64,000 bases of DNA, from NCBI RefSeq assembly GCF_019649055.1, contig NW_026570230.1:930001-994000 (forward strand), given 5' to 3'. This document shows positions 50,532-62,930 of the stretch, one piece after another (the first letter of the stretch is position 1; each line of letters begins with the position of its first letter). The notes beneath the pieces were generated by a model. That model saw nothing but the letters and a program-made list of their open reading frames with translations, had not been told where the DNA came from and did no database searches. Made by a program: the position numbers and the translations under genes. The stretch comes from Paramacrobiotus metropolitanus. Taxonomy: Eukaryota > Tardigrada > Eutardigrada > Parachela > Macrobiotidae.

Positions 50532-52227
50532 CTGTCACGGTTGCAGCGACACTGAAGGAAGTACGACTATCAAGCTATGCTCGATGCCCCGACGTAGCGA
50601 GTGTCATCCTTTCGTACTGGCAGCTTTCATTTTGCTTGTACAGCAACACATGGTAACCTGATTTTCTAACGCTTTCGTCTGACTATTTTTTGTAGCCATA
50701 GGAAGTGTCCTTTCAAAATCGCCCTGCAATTAAAATGTTATTGATCTTCGGTGGTACCTCCATGTTATGCAGCTTAAAAGATAGCTATAATTCTTTTTTA
50801 ATCGGCATCAGCCAGCAGTGCACTTAATTATTGGCGTGCGCAGGTTTACATTAATTAAAAGCATCAGACTTTAAACATTAAAAAAACATCAAAAATCTTT
50901 GGAGTCACTCGTGACCTTAAGCCGCGTTTAAGTGTACCCAAAACAGCTGTCCTGTTTGTCTGTTTGTGGTCGCCGAAATCCGCTTTCTTACGTTTGTGGA
51001 GGACAGTATGCTACACCAGCTGAGGCAATTTTTGCCATGATTAGGTAATGTTAGTAAAACAAGTATATTAAAATGTGTATTTTTCTACTTCCTAAATTTT
51101 AAAGTTTAAAATACATAATTTTAAATTTTGTTTTAGTGGATGCGATAAAGTATAAATCATGCTACTTGATAGCACTTTCACTTATAGCATAACTGTTGTC
51201 ATACAATTAGTGGTTTAACTGAAAGTGAAGGACTTTTAGGTAATTATTATAAATTGGTCCCCCTTAAACGCGTACGTTATCTTAAAAGGCCGTAGAGCGC
51301 GGTTCCAGGCCATAAAGATAGGTTATAACACGGTGGATAGTGACCTCTACTCGCCTACGGGATGAAGCGGTAATACCCGGATCAATCTGATGATCTTTAA
51401 TACGATTCGCACACATGTTGATACAACAACTGCGCAGAATAGGCAGGCAATGCTAAAAACGCTGGCTCAAGAGGCGTCATTGAGAGGCTGCAGCCAATTG
51501 CAATGTCGCCAGCCAGCTGGCTGACGACATATATGTACACCACAAAAAAGCTCTTAATCATGTTCAGAAGCCCGTTTCCGAGGATCCGGTGTATCCCTTT
51601 GAATTTCGATATCATGGCTGAAGCTTCTTAATGAATAGGTTAATGAGTTGTGACTAGGGAACTGGCTTGTCGTAACTCAAAAAAACGATTCCGTTCCCTT
51701 TTTCCATGTTTGTACGGTACGGTACGGTTACTACGGTACGTTTTTATGCAACACAGTTGCGTTACTGGGGAAGAGCGACGTCAAACAAACGTATTTATAT
51801 GTTGATACTCGTGAATAATTTCAGTTATATCTATACATTTTCAACAGCGATGGTTGCATATGCTTAAGGTTGCACAATTGTATCACGGTTTAATACCCAT
51901 AGTCTGTAAGGAACGCCGACGGCACATATGGTTTGCAGATCAACTCCAGTGCTAAAACATTCACTGTATTCTTCAGCTTGATCAAGTTATCGGGAACATT
52001 GAAAAAATCGTTTTAACAGCGACACATGCATAGTATTGACAAAAATGGTTCAATATTGACATCCTTGCTCATGTACAGTCACAGAAATTGCGATGAGCAT
52101 CGTGCTACTTCCTTACAGTAAGCAAAAAGCTAACATTCTGACATCAAGGCACTGCAGTACATGCAGTGTCATTGCAATTGTATAATGCTTTATTAAACCA
52201 TATACGTGCCGATTTGGTTTTCGTAAT
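50532..52227. other. Intergenic between ACE-like copy 2 and cyclase C
   Basis: No gene recognised in about 1.7 kb. It holds a short GTACGGTACGGTACGG run near 51714-51740. The promoter of cyclase C must lie here; no clear core element was identified. Confidence 0.4.
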
Positions 52228-55200
52228 ATGAAAGCTTCGCCAATGCATTCTGCTGGATATGTTGCAGTAAAGTACTCAGTTATATGTGTTCATCTCTTTC
52301 TGCAAATGCTTGTGGGCGCAGACATTATCAAACAGAAACGACTGCATATTGTTACCATTTTGAATGGAGACAATCCTCTTTTTGGATATTATGCCATTAA
52401 TCCCGTGTATGATACAGCGCTGGTCAAGCTGGCACAGAACTATCCACTGATCTTGACCAACGTGACCAGAAGCGTTATTCATCAGGCTGGACTATTTAGT
52501 TGCCCGGACGGTGCCGCCATGATACCCCTCGTGTCGGAAAAGGTCAGCGAAGCCATTCAGCGGTATCCCGATCATTTTACAGTCATGTTTTTTCCAGGTA
52601 ACTTTCAAATAATTTTTCAATAGCGGACGTATGGTGTTCACAATTGTAGGACCAGATACAATTTGAATTCATCATGCAGCTGTAACAAATTGCCGTCTTT
52701 GATCAATTTAACCATAACCAAGCATAACCAATATGGGTGCATTTTAAAATACTGCTGCTTGTAGGGAAGCTGGCACCTAGCTTAATTTTTTAAAAACACA
52801 AAACTGTTATTACAAGGTTTAAAATTCTAAACGCGCAGTAATCAGTGTATACGTATATTTAATTTATCGAATTTGTCTCTAGTTTCTTGTTGGGCGATCT
52901 CTGTACGTGGCCAGACTGGTTTGATTGACTTGTAGGTTGCAGTATGGAAGTTTTGGCTCTCGGAGATTTTGCTCGAGGTATTTAAAAAAAACAAATCGGG
53001 CGAACCGAAATACAAATTTGTATCATTCATTTTACTCTATGTGCAAAATTAATCATTATCGATTATGTCTTACTTAATACGAGTATGAATATTCCAGAAT
53101 GGAACGTTCCCCTACTGGCAGCGTAAGTCATTGCCAAAGAGATATTGTGATTACAGTATGCAGAAGAAATGTTTAGCGTAATTAATATTATTGCCGACTA
53201 TATACTTTGTATATGCTATGTGCTCTGCAAACTTGAAAACTGATTGATACCTCCTTACACCAGGCAGAACTGTTAACGGGCAGCTTGGTTTACTACAGTG
53301 CTTCTAGTAAATTCATGATCAAATGGCAAAATTTGTTAATTGCCCTTTTCTTACAGTGTAATTTGTCACAAAGTTGTTTCCTGCGTTTTAAATTCTAATG
53401 TAGGATGTCTTGTACTATATCTGTAGCAACAAGCTACCGGAAGCGGTAATTACACAAAACATTTCCCCTGTAATTTTGTTCTGCAGTATATCGGGAGACA
53501 TGACACTGGGCGATAAACAGCGATATCCAACTGTTGTGACCTTTCCTGCTCCGGATCATGTGACAATGCCGGCTAGTTTTCAACTGTTTTTGGAGAAGAA
53601 CCGATGGCGTACCGTTACCTTCTTGTGTGATGCTTTGTCGCAGTTTCAAGCGGTGGCCACGTTTTACCTTATTTCGTGCATCAACATCAAGCGAAAGCTG
53701 GACACATCCACAAAAACCAAGTACCAAACATATAAACTGGATTTTGACTCAAAAATCAACCAAGACTACGAAACGCTATTGCGGCGCACTCAAGCGCAAA
53801 GTAGAGGTGAGATATTATGTTTTGGATAGATCGGAATAGGGACGTTTCACATTTCTCATACGGTACAGTAAAACAAATAATTAGAAATTGTTTTTTAGAC
53901 TGTATATATAAGTGCGCGCATACACTGAATTAACAGCAATTTGTTTTTAATTTAGTGGTCATTATATTCAGTCACCCACGGATCATTCGCGATATAATGG
54001 TAAGGATAGATGGGCTGCCAGCGGCGTTCAGTTAGATTCGGCTCAGAATTTAGAAGCTTGACAATACGAATATATATATAATCAATTAAAAAATTATTGT
54101 GTGCCAATTAAAAACATTCAGTTAAGAATTATTATATGTCGTACTGCAATGAAAAATAAAGAGTGGGAAATGTGACAAATCTAGAAGTTGGCCAAAAACT
54201 TTATCGTGATAGGTTACCGCATATCGCCTCAACATGACCGGTGGTGACTACGTAAGTTACCTTCTTTTATTTCAGTTACGAAGTATAAAATATCAGTAAT
54301 CATCGATATTTTTTATATCATGTGTACATCATACATGCATGGAAGATATTATAACGTCAGCGTAACTAGCACTATAATACGATTTTTTCTAATAATTATG
54401 TATAGATTTTCTTTTCATCCCAAACCACACGCGTTCCCCAAACAACCGATATGTTGTGGGAATTTCACGACGGCAATGACGAGGTAACATTTTCTTGATC
54501 GCGAGTGACTTTATTGCCTTTCCTTGGTTGTAATTCGTCGATGCCGCTCCCTTGCGCCGGTTGCTTTCCAATATAATAAATGGGATGCTTCCACGCCGTC
54601 ACATGAAATGTTTTTGGTAACAGGCTGCCTATGACGGATTTCGATCGTTAATTTCCTTCGTTAATCCCAACCCAAACTGGGATCGGATAGAAGATGTCCT
54701 GACGGAGGTCAAAGACATCACGTTTAAACAGTACAATAAATCGATTACCCGGATTGACCAGGTGAATAAATTATGGCAGTTTCTTGCCGGACACACCCAG
54801 TTATAAGAGCGCTTGTTTAAATTAGTTGATTGTGTAATTTCTCGTTCAACGTGCATGAATATAGCAGTGTCTAATTTACAGTTGGTGTTGTAGCTGAATG
54901 ATTTGGCAATTTCGGCATACGAATCGATGATGGCACTGGGACAAGTGAGGCAATCAGTCGTAAGGCAATTGATTTCCGGCCGAAATATACCTAAACTTTG
55001 TTACAGATTCTGAATGAATCTATTGCGGAAATCGGGAATTTAACGGGAAAACAGTTTGCTAAGAAGTTTTGGAATCGTTCTTTCGATTTTCCTTCTCGTA
55101 GCTTTTCCATTGGATCGAATGGAATGCGCATAAACGATGTAATCTACTCCCGACTGAATATCACTTCCGGAATAGTGCAGGTATCACTAGCAAAATACAT

Positions 55201-58200
55201 TAGTAACACCTTTGCACAGCCTGATATTACGATGCGGTAATGTACAGATAATACGCAAAACGAGTTAATGATCGTATACTATACGTATGTAATTCAGGAT
55301 ACCTGGCGCTACTATGCCTCCTCCAGAGCTCTGGTCGAACTGGAACCAGATTTAGCGCGCACTTGGAAAGATGTGAACGGCCCACCGCCTGATATCCCCA
55401 TATGCGGTTTTCACAATGACCTTTGCGGCACTAGCAATAGTACGCAACAAATGATAATATGGCATTCGTAAAGTATTCTGAGCAGATAATTTGAATGTGA
55501 TTAACAAAGCTCAGACTACATATTTGCAGTAGCCAAACCGTGCTTTTCGTATTCTAGTGCAGAGCGCAATAATTATTGGAGTGAGCGTTGCCGTTGCCGT
55601 GTTGGTTGTGATTGGATTAGGCGGCATTATTTACTGGTAACTGGCTGAATTGGGTTTTATTGACTAAGTTTTCTTTGTGCAGAATCATAACTGCACCTAT
55701 CGTGCAGTTCAGCGCTGTAACTGAAAGCTGACACTGTGTTATTGCTTTTACTTAGGAAAATAGTAGATTTAGCGGAGAAAAGGAACCTATGGTGGCACAT
55801 CCGCCAGAGTGACCTAACGGTTTTGGATAAACCTACACCGGCTGCTCAAGAAATGCCTCTAAATGCATCCAAAGTTGCTTCGCAGAAAAAGAACGCCATC
55901 AGTAGCAGCCGAGGCCTGTATCAGAAGCAGCCAGTAATATTCGAACAGTTTTACGATAAAGTTCTGCCACCCGAAAAGATCATTGAACGAAAAGTTGTCC
56001 GCCAGTGCCTCCATTGGGTTAGTATGCTGTATAATATCAGCTGTTTACACGAAAATAAAATTACTAATGCTGACATAATACAGCATAATATACTGAATGC
56101 AACAACAATGATGCACTGGCTGACGAGTGTACGAGTACTGTACATAAACTATACGTTCAGCAACCAAAGTATACGTGAACGTAGAGCAGTGGCAGTGCAA
56201 CTTGCACAGTCATCGTAGCAGGTGCAAATACGTAACTCACAAGGCAGGTTAAAGTATTTTTCAGTTCGATTCGAGTGTAATAAAGATGATGCGCCAATTT
56301 AATTAATTTTTTACCAACAATTAGTTGATCACAGTACTCATACATCCTGCAGTTTACAGTTAGCAATTATAACATTTTTGCCTACAGTTAGGCATGAAAA
56401 TTTCTACCACATGTCAATAAAATGTTAAATAAAAATACAGATTTGTAGATCTGATTCTTATAAGCTTACGTAGTATCAGTATTTATTTTTTAGCTGAAAC
56501 ACTTCCATCAAGAGAATCTGACAAGATTTCTCGGATCTACGGCCGGCACATCCCCAGCCGGCTCGTGTTTGATCTTTGAATATGGAGCACGTGGAACACT
56601 CCGGATGTTGCTACAAAACGACCGCGTCCCTATTGATTACTCCATGCAAAGCTCCCTGGTTTGGGAAATTATAAATGTAAGGTTACCATTTCCAAGCCGT
56701 AAGAATACTGACTAAAGTTTGTATTGCTAATTTTTGTTTTCCTTAGGGACTGAAATTTATTCATAACTCGCCACTGCATCATCATGGAATGCTATCCAGC
56801 ATCGGCATCATGATAGACAAGCGATTCTGTATAAAAATCTCATCGTATGCGTTGAGCAAATTCCGCATGCAGTTCTGTGGACACATTTTTCCCGTAATGC
56901 TGCCGTTGGACGCAGCTATATTGTGGGCGGCACCGGAAATTATTGCGGCTACTAAAACTAGCGGAAGTCGCGAAGGGGATATTTACAGTCTGGGTGTCAT
57001 TGTCAGCGAAATATTCACCGGTTACGCTCCATTGTCCATAAACCTCGATAACGACACAAGTATATCGGGTACGCAAGAGACGACTGATAAATTTATTTCT
57101 GTATGTCCAGCTGATGATCAATAGCGAAAAAATAACAACTGCGCGACAACAGCGCCAAGTAAAACGAATACGAGCACATAATCATGACGCAGATACTTTA
57201 TACATTTGGATACAGTACAGTAATAACACTATCGCGAAATAACTGTTACAATATATTAAATTCTATAAAATATTTTTTCAGAAAATATAACTGCCTTACG
57301 AGAAAAACCCGAAAAGACCCGTATTACGGACGTTTCCAAAATGCCGGCAAAGCTGCTGGAAGTGATATTGCCTTGCACTGCAAATGTGCCGGCGGATCGT
57401 CCTAACCTGACCAAATTAACTGGAAAATTAACGCATGTCCTTTCACGACAAAAACTGGTTGATATGATTATGCGGCGACTGGAACACTACGCTAATGACT
57501 TGGAAAATATGGTGGAAGCTCGCTCGCGTGACCTTTTAGAAGAACAAGTCAAAGTGGATTCCTTGCTGAAAGAAATGTTGCCGCCGTAAGCTTCGACGAA
57601 AACGTCAGCAAATCCAAATTTAAAAAAATTGCTTATCGCTATGTTTAGATCCCTTATTAATAAATTGCGTAACAAGGAAACCGTCAACGCAGAGAATTTC
57701 GACTGCGTGACGATCCTGTTCAGTGACATCCCGCAGTTCGGACCAATATGTGCGCAGTGCGCCCCTCTTCAGACCATTGTACTGCTGAATACGCTGTATA
57801 GTCTCTTCGATTCCGTCCTCCATAAATTCGATGTCTATAAAGTGGAAACCATCAACGACTCGTACCTGGTAAATTTTAAAAATGTTCTAGCATCCCTAAC
57901 GTGCGATAATAATTAAATGCGAATTATTAGCTGGCCAGCGGTCTGCCCATAAGAAACGGTAACCGCCATGCCGGTGAGATCGCTCGTATGGGATTGTCGA
58001 TGCGAGACGCGACGGAATCCATCTGTTCACCCTTGGAAACAGCAGAAAAATTACAACTGCGTGTTGGCATCAACTCAGGTGTTTAAACAACAGCCAAATG
58101 TAACGTGCAAACGAATTAACGTCTTACACAATCTCAGGTCACTGTGCTGCTGGTGTTGTGGGTTTACGGATGCCGCGATACTGTTTGTATGTTGCACGGT

Positions 58201-58683
58201 GGATTACACTTTTTTTTAAATTCCGTCTAGCAGTGCCATGGGTTGTTCGCAGGTTCGGGGATACCATCAATACAGCTAGCCGTATGGAAAGCCACGGCGC
58301 TGGTACGTTTAATAGAATCAGTTTCCGTATATCCATTACTTAATCCGCGTACAAAATAATCCAAAAAAAGAAGTTCAGAAAATCAGCGATTCCATTACTG
58401 CACTCAGAAGTTTACAAAAATTTGTTAAAGTGTACCACATTCAAAAAAGAAGATTAATTCTCTGTTATGAAAACAGTATCAAAGATCCATCTTAGCGGAA
58501 CGACCAAGGCGCTACTGGATGAACTTGGTGGATTTCAAATGGAATCGCGCGGGAGCATTGTGATAAAGGTAGGCAGCAGAAAGTAACATCCACACCTGCA
58601 ATATTATCGATATTTCTTTTCCGTTCCAGGGGAAAGGTGAAATGACGACATATTGGCTGTTAGACTTCTCCGCTCCGCCGTAA
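52228..58683 (+). CDS. Receptor guanylate cyclase C
   Basis: Twenty-two exons in phase, about 1061 residues: 52228-52597, 52936-52977, 53098-53122, 53487-53806, 53956-53999, 54213-54251, 54406-54483, 54624-54761, 54894-54944, 55007-55180, 55298-55439, 55558-55636, 55756-56017, 56494-56676, 56747-57068, 57282-57585, 57649-57868, 57931-58078, 58138-58186, 58253-58302, 58477-58568, 58630-58683. Most exon lengths equal those of cyclase B, so the two are recent duplicates. Signal peptide ([15 protein letters not shown]), ANF-receptor-like ectodomain ([19 protein letters not shown]), membrane span ([20 protein letters not shown]), pseudokinase ([17 protein letters not shown], no HRD or DFG), dimerisation coil ([20 protein letters not shown]). 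In the cyclase domain [23 protein letters not shown] and NTASRMES are intact, so it should make cGMP. The stop is 53 bases from the stop of the convergent esterase gene. Confidence 0.9.
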
Positions 58684-58736
58684 GCTCCAAATCGAAGGCC
58701 GCAAACAGCGCTTTTATGTACATATATCACCAGAGT

Positions 58737-60043
58737 TCAAGAGGCAATCTGACGAAAATCAGCCTCGGGACTATCCAGATTGACTTCCTTCCAGTCGGGA
58801 AAGCGCATGGGACAGGACTGTAAGATCGTGTCAAGAAGCGGTTCCAACAGGCCGAACATTTCCCGGGCGCCGTTCGCGTTGAGATGCAGTCCGTCCGACA
58901 AGAAGGACTTCCAGTTCGGACTGGCGAGCATCGTGGCGAAGAGATCCGCAAAGTGTGCTCCTTCACCGGAAGCCACGATGCCCGTCGACATGGAATACTT
59001 TTCAATGATACCGTTGTCCCGGGTGGAGACTGGGCGTCCCACGGCATGACATTCGCGTGTCCATGCCTCTTGATCGGTGGGCGGGGGAGACATTAAAATG
59101 ATACGGTTGGCTGGTACTCCGTGATTCTAAACAAAATAAAAATTCCATAAACACTGGGGAATTATCACTTTAAATTTACTGCCCAGATAGGATAATCGAT
59201 ACAATAAAACTCAGAAACGCTCACACACTGAGTTCGCAAACTGACTTCGACAAAACATATACGAGTACGAGTAGCAGTCAAAAAAGCAACCACCGAGAAA
59301 ACACAAGCTCTACGAGGAAAATGTTTGTTCCTCTCGAAGCGGCTGCAGACTGCTAAAGCGTAAACTCAGCAACTAACCGTCAATGTCTGGACGAAGTAAG
59401 TGAGATTGTCGACAAAGTCTCCCATACCCAGATGCACCTGATTGCCCGTCAGGCAGCAATCATTGGATCCGAACAGAATCACAAACGCAGCAATTTTCTC
59501 ACTGGGAATGTCCGGCAGAAACAGATCCAGTGCGCACCGTCCCAGCCGTGTGTTGTAACCATTGAAACCGCGGGTGAGGACGTCGCAGCGCCTGTACGAT
59601 ACCAAAAACATCAACAATCCAGCGGATCCTGGAGGATCCTCACAATTCGCACACAATTACGCTAAACAACAGACGCACCAACATCATAATATCGACCAGC
59701 TTAAAAACCTAAATACGTATTTCTGATGGATGTATGAAAGACTACAAGAGCGTAAGTCTCAAAAGCGGGTCTACGAATTATGCCAGATTCAACATCTTCT
59801 ACTTACAATAACATTATAACAGTCCAAAATGCAGGCTACACTGCAGAGTGCTTACCGTTGCAACTTTGCAGCGATTAAACTTGCAATTCCATTATTAGCG
59901 AATCCATTCTGAAAATGGGAATCGCCAAAAAGAACAACCTGCGGCCATGCTGTGGATGATTTCGAAGAACTCTGCTCCATCTCGGGTGTCCCTCTCTGCA
60001 ACAGAATTAGAAGCACTGCAACTTCTGAACCAAGCCTGATCAT
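58737..60043 (-). CDS. IAH1: IAH1-type SGNH/GDSL esterase
   Basis: Three exons join in phase (60043-59856, 59591-59378, 59126-58737) to give about 263 residues, close to the roughly 240-250 of IAH1 proteins. These are isoamyl-acetate-hydrolysing esterase homologues, small serine esterases acting on short-chain esters. All SGNH blocks are present: VLFGDSHFQNGF (catalytic Ser), RGFNGYNTR (block II Gly), LFGSNDCC (block III Asn), and DGLHLNANGA (Asp and His). The typical GDSIT is GDSHF here. The start at ATG 60043 is the first in frame; a second Met just before QSSS (MEQSSS) about 20 residues on is possible and would remove a short hydrophobic stretch (EVAVLLILLQ). The annotation of family is firm; the natural substrate is not. 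Confidence 0.85.
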
Positions 60044-60159
60044 CAGTTGAGGGCGCAAAGCCACAGGTATCGCATATTCTATGCGAAACTCACTGAGTGT
60101 GACGTTAGCGGTTAGCAAACGCTTATAATTAGCATGTACTGCAAGCTGCAATCATCGCA

Positions 60160-60516
60160 ATGATAAATAAAAAAAACCCGTCGACCAACCTCCAGGCGAG
60201 TACGTATGGCGTTTTTCGACAGAAATATACCCGTTTCCACACCGAGCCTAGCGGTTATCTCCCGCCAGGATTCCGTGGGATGACTCTTCACCAAGTTGAC
60301 AATCTCGGCGTCCTGTTTAGCCGTGGTGTTCTGCTTCCGTCCCCGTTTTTTAGGGTTATGAGGCAGCCCCGTTTGGCTATCGTACCGCTTGCAAGTTGAG
60401 CGAACCCAGGCTTCACCCTTCCCAAAGATTTGTCCCGTTGCAGCGTAAGTCAAACTCGCTCGGGCCCGGTGTACAGCAAGGGCCAACTCCGGATTTATCC
60501 CTTTCCCCCTTGGCAT
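60160..60516 (-). pseudogene. Tc1-like transposase DNA-binding domain fragment
   Basis: From ATG 60516 a minus-strand frame encodes about 120 residues with two helix-turn-helix segments: SLTYAATGQIFGKGEAWVRS and WREITARLGVETGIFLSKNA, joined by a basic KKRGRK hook. This is the bipartite paired-like DNA-binding module of Tc1/mariner transposases. The DDE/DDD catalytic region does not follow; the IAH1 gene starts about 120 bases downstream. It is either a transposon remnant or a stand-alone DNA-binding protein. A GTTGG donor-like site follows TRLE, so splicing onward is possible but no partner exon was found. Confidence 0.6.
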
Positions 60517-61931
60517 TCCTCAGACAAAACCACCGAAAAGCTGATAACAATGTTCAGCGATTAATTTTTTGGTACTTATCTTACGCAAATGTTGTCTGTC
60601 TCAACAGTCAACCAGACAAAAATCACAAAATTGAAATTCAGAGCATGCTGAGCAGCCACCTACGGGAGGGCGATTAATCGGCATTAATTTCCAATATTTC
60701 CATTGGCGGTGCTAACCTCCAAGGGGGAACAGTGTGCCCAGCTTGCAGTAAGTACTAAGTAGCACTTTTTAGCGTTTATTTTTTAAATACTTAATTACTA
60801 CCGAGGCATTACGTAACTTTCGTAATGCCTCGTTACTACTTATATTTATGGATTAATTGCCGGCGTCGCATTTCCAGTCGGACCTAACGCGGCATTTTTT
60901 GATCGACGATTGACCCTCGGAGTTGTCATTTGGTCACACTGTTACCATTTCATTTTCTTGTCAGAAACCATGTAGCCTTATTATTAGCTACGGCTTGTCT
61001 TTCTTTAATACTCGTACATGTCTTCCTTTAACTTTAACCTAGCAATAAATGAATTACTATTGTGATAAAGACTCGTGTAAAGGAAAGACCGGCGCTGATT
61101 ACTCACTGAATCAACAAAATGTACCCATTTGCCCATCCCCGATGAATGATTTTTTGAACATATCATGGTTTCTTTTTTTCCCAGCGTTAGCAAGCGTACG
61201 CTCCAGCATTTTTTCTCTTCCCAGGCAGTATTTCTTCTAAACGAAATATTTTGTCCATCGTCTCATTATACGCTTTTACAGCATTTTTTGGGAACATAAT
61301 TCTCTGCCCACTTGCAAAAAATTTCGGTATGATGACGCTGTTGAATTGACGTCAAACACACATTCACCCCTAGACTAACATTTGGTTTCCTGCGTTGCGT
61401 TGCAATGTCTACAGGGCCGATGTATTTCCGTCCACTGCTGCTGGCGTCTATTTTCGTAACTGCCGCCAAGGCATCTTATGCGCTATACGATTTCTGTCTA
61501 AACGCGCCTTTCTGGTTTCCTACTGCTCGGCATCTTTAATTGGGCTACTAAGCAATAAAATCTCCGGATAAACTAAACGTACGATTTCATACACGAACTG
61601 AGCCAAAAAAATATGCAAACGGCCATATCTTTCTCTCGATTCGCCGATATCCTTTCCAACTCGGTCATAAGGGTTATTTAATCAACGATCATGATGCGAA
61701 CATCTGCATCGGCGATTGCATACATCGAGCATATATACTGCCGGTACCGTTCTGCGGTGAGTTAGAAAAAAGGCATTCGTCTGGAGAGTGCGATTCATCT
61801 GCGTGTGAAATAATCAACAATACGAAACTAAGAAGAATAATCATGTGATACGAGTGCTGAGATTTGTTTGTAAGGCATAGTTATCCGTAAAATGGCAACA
61901 ACTGTGAAAGAGAAAGGTCAGCGGAGTTTTT
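60517..61931. other. Intergenic with one hairpin, no gene recognised
   Basis: The minus-strand frame 61266-61469 has no known motif. A 12-base-stem hairpin lies at 60802-60832. Confidence 0.4.
60802..60832. repeat. Inverted repeat, 12-base arms
   Basis: CGAGGCATTACG and CGTAATGCCTCG are separated by a 7-base loop (TAACTTT). It could be a transposon end remnant or an RNA hairpin. Confidence 0.7.
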
Positions 61932-62930
61932 TTATACACTGCTCGGCTTGTGGGAGCCGGAGCCGGAAGCGTTCTTGGCCGATCGGGAAGATGTATCACG
62001 GTCGCCGGTTTTGGGTTTGGACGACGGCGACGGCTCACCGTCCACCTTCCGGGCCTGGTCTTTGTGCATCTGGCTGTCCTTCCGGGCCTTGTATTCTGCA
62101 GCATGAAAACTGATAATGTCAATCGTCAATCAATGTACTGTTAAAGTATAATATAAGGTGTTGTCCGTAATTACGTACTTTCCGAAAACATTTCATTCGC
62201 AAACCGACCGTGCAAGAGTTTATTATTAGCAATTCTGAACTAAACAGGTTCACAACTTGACAGACTATATTGCCAAATAAGTAAATGAAAATTTTCATCT
62301 GAAGAAATTTCTTTGTTGATTAACATTAAACAGAATGGCAGACTATATTTTAAAATGACTTGTTATTTATCTGAAAAAAACTTTCTGTGTTGATTAACGT
62401 TATTTTAGACATTGCCGTGTATTCTCAAAACACTGTCGCAAAATTATCTCACGTTGTTAGGAACTGGTATAGTTCTGATTTCCGTGCCATTGTACTACGA
62501 AATCCGTTATCTCTGCACACTTGATGGGTACAAATTTACGAATACGAGAGAGAGTATTTACCATCATGAACGAAAACAAAAATCATGGACATGAAAAACT
62601 GATATTTATTAAAAACGCAAAATACATAGTGAAATCATGCTGTACATAATAAAGTCTGAATAATATTTAATGTTACGATATCGTTTGTGGACTTAACTTA
62701 CCCCTGTATTTGGCCTGAATTTTGGAGGCAGCCGCGTGCTTCTCCTGCTCATCGATTTCGTGTGCCATACCGGGGTGGAACATAAATGCCGGCTGTGCGA
62801 CTATGGGTTCCTCTTCGGGTAGGACAATAATTTTGCCCACAATGTAATTTGAATGCGACACCCAAGAAAATAATTCCAGTCGAGCAATGGAGCCGCGCCG
62901 AGTCGGCCAAAACAGATTGGCCAGTTCTGC
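61932..62930 (-). CDS. C-terminal exons of an IQ-motif protein
   Basis: Two exons join in phase (62930-62702 and 62095-61932; donor GTAAGT, acceptor CTGCAG), encoding the last 130 residues. The first reads AELANLFWPTRRGSIARLEL, then a segment with IVLPEEEPIVAQPAF, and ends with AAASKIQAKYRG, an IQ calmodulin-binding motif start (IQxxxRG). The second continues EYKARKDSQMHKDQARK and a Ser/Lys-rich tail. The protein is not recognised; a Met at residue positions upstream of the exon is not needed because the exon starts after a TTTGCAG acceptor. Earlier exons should lie right of 62930, possibly beyond the window. Confidence 0.55.

Noticed and set aside
24688-58683. Horizontally acquired gene cluster
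   Set aside because: Genes have many introns in shared positions and metazoan domain orders, so animal origin with tandem duplication explains them.
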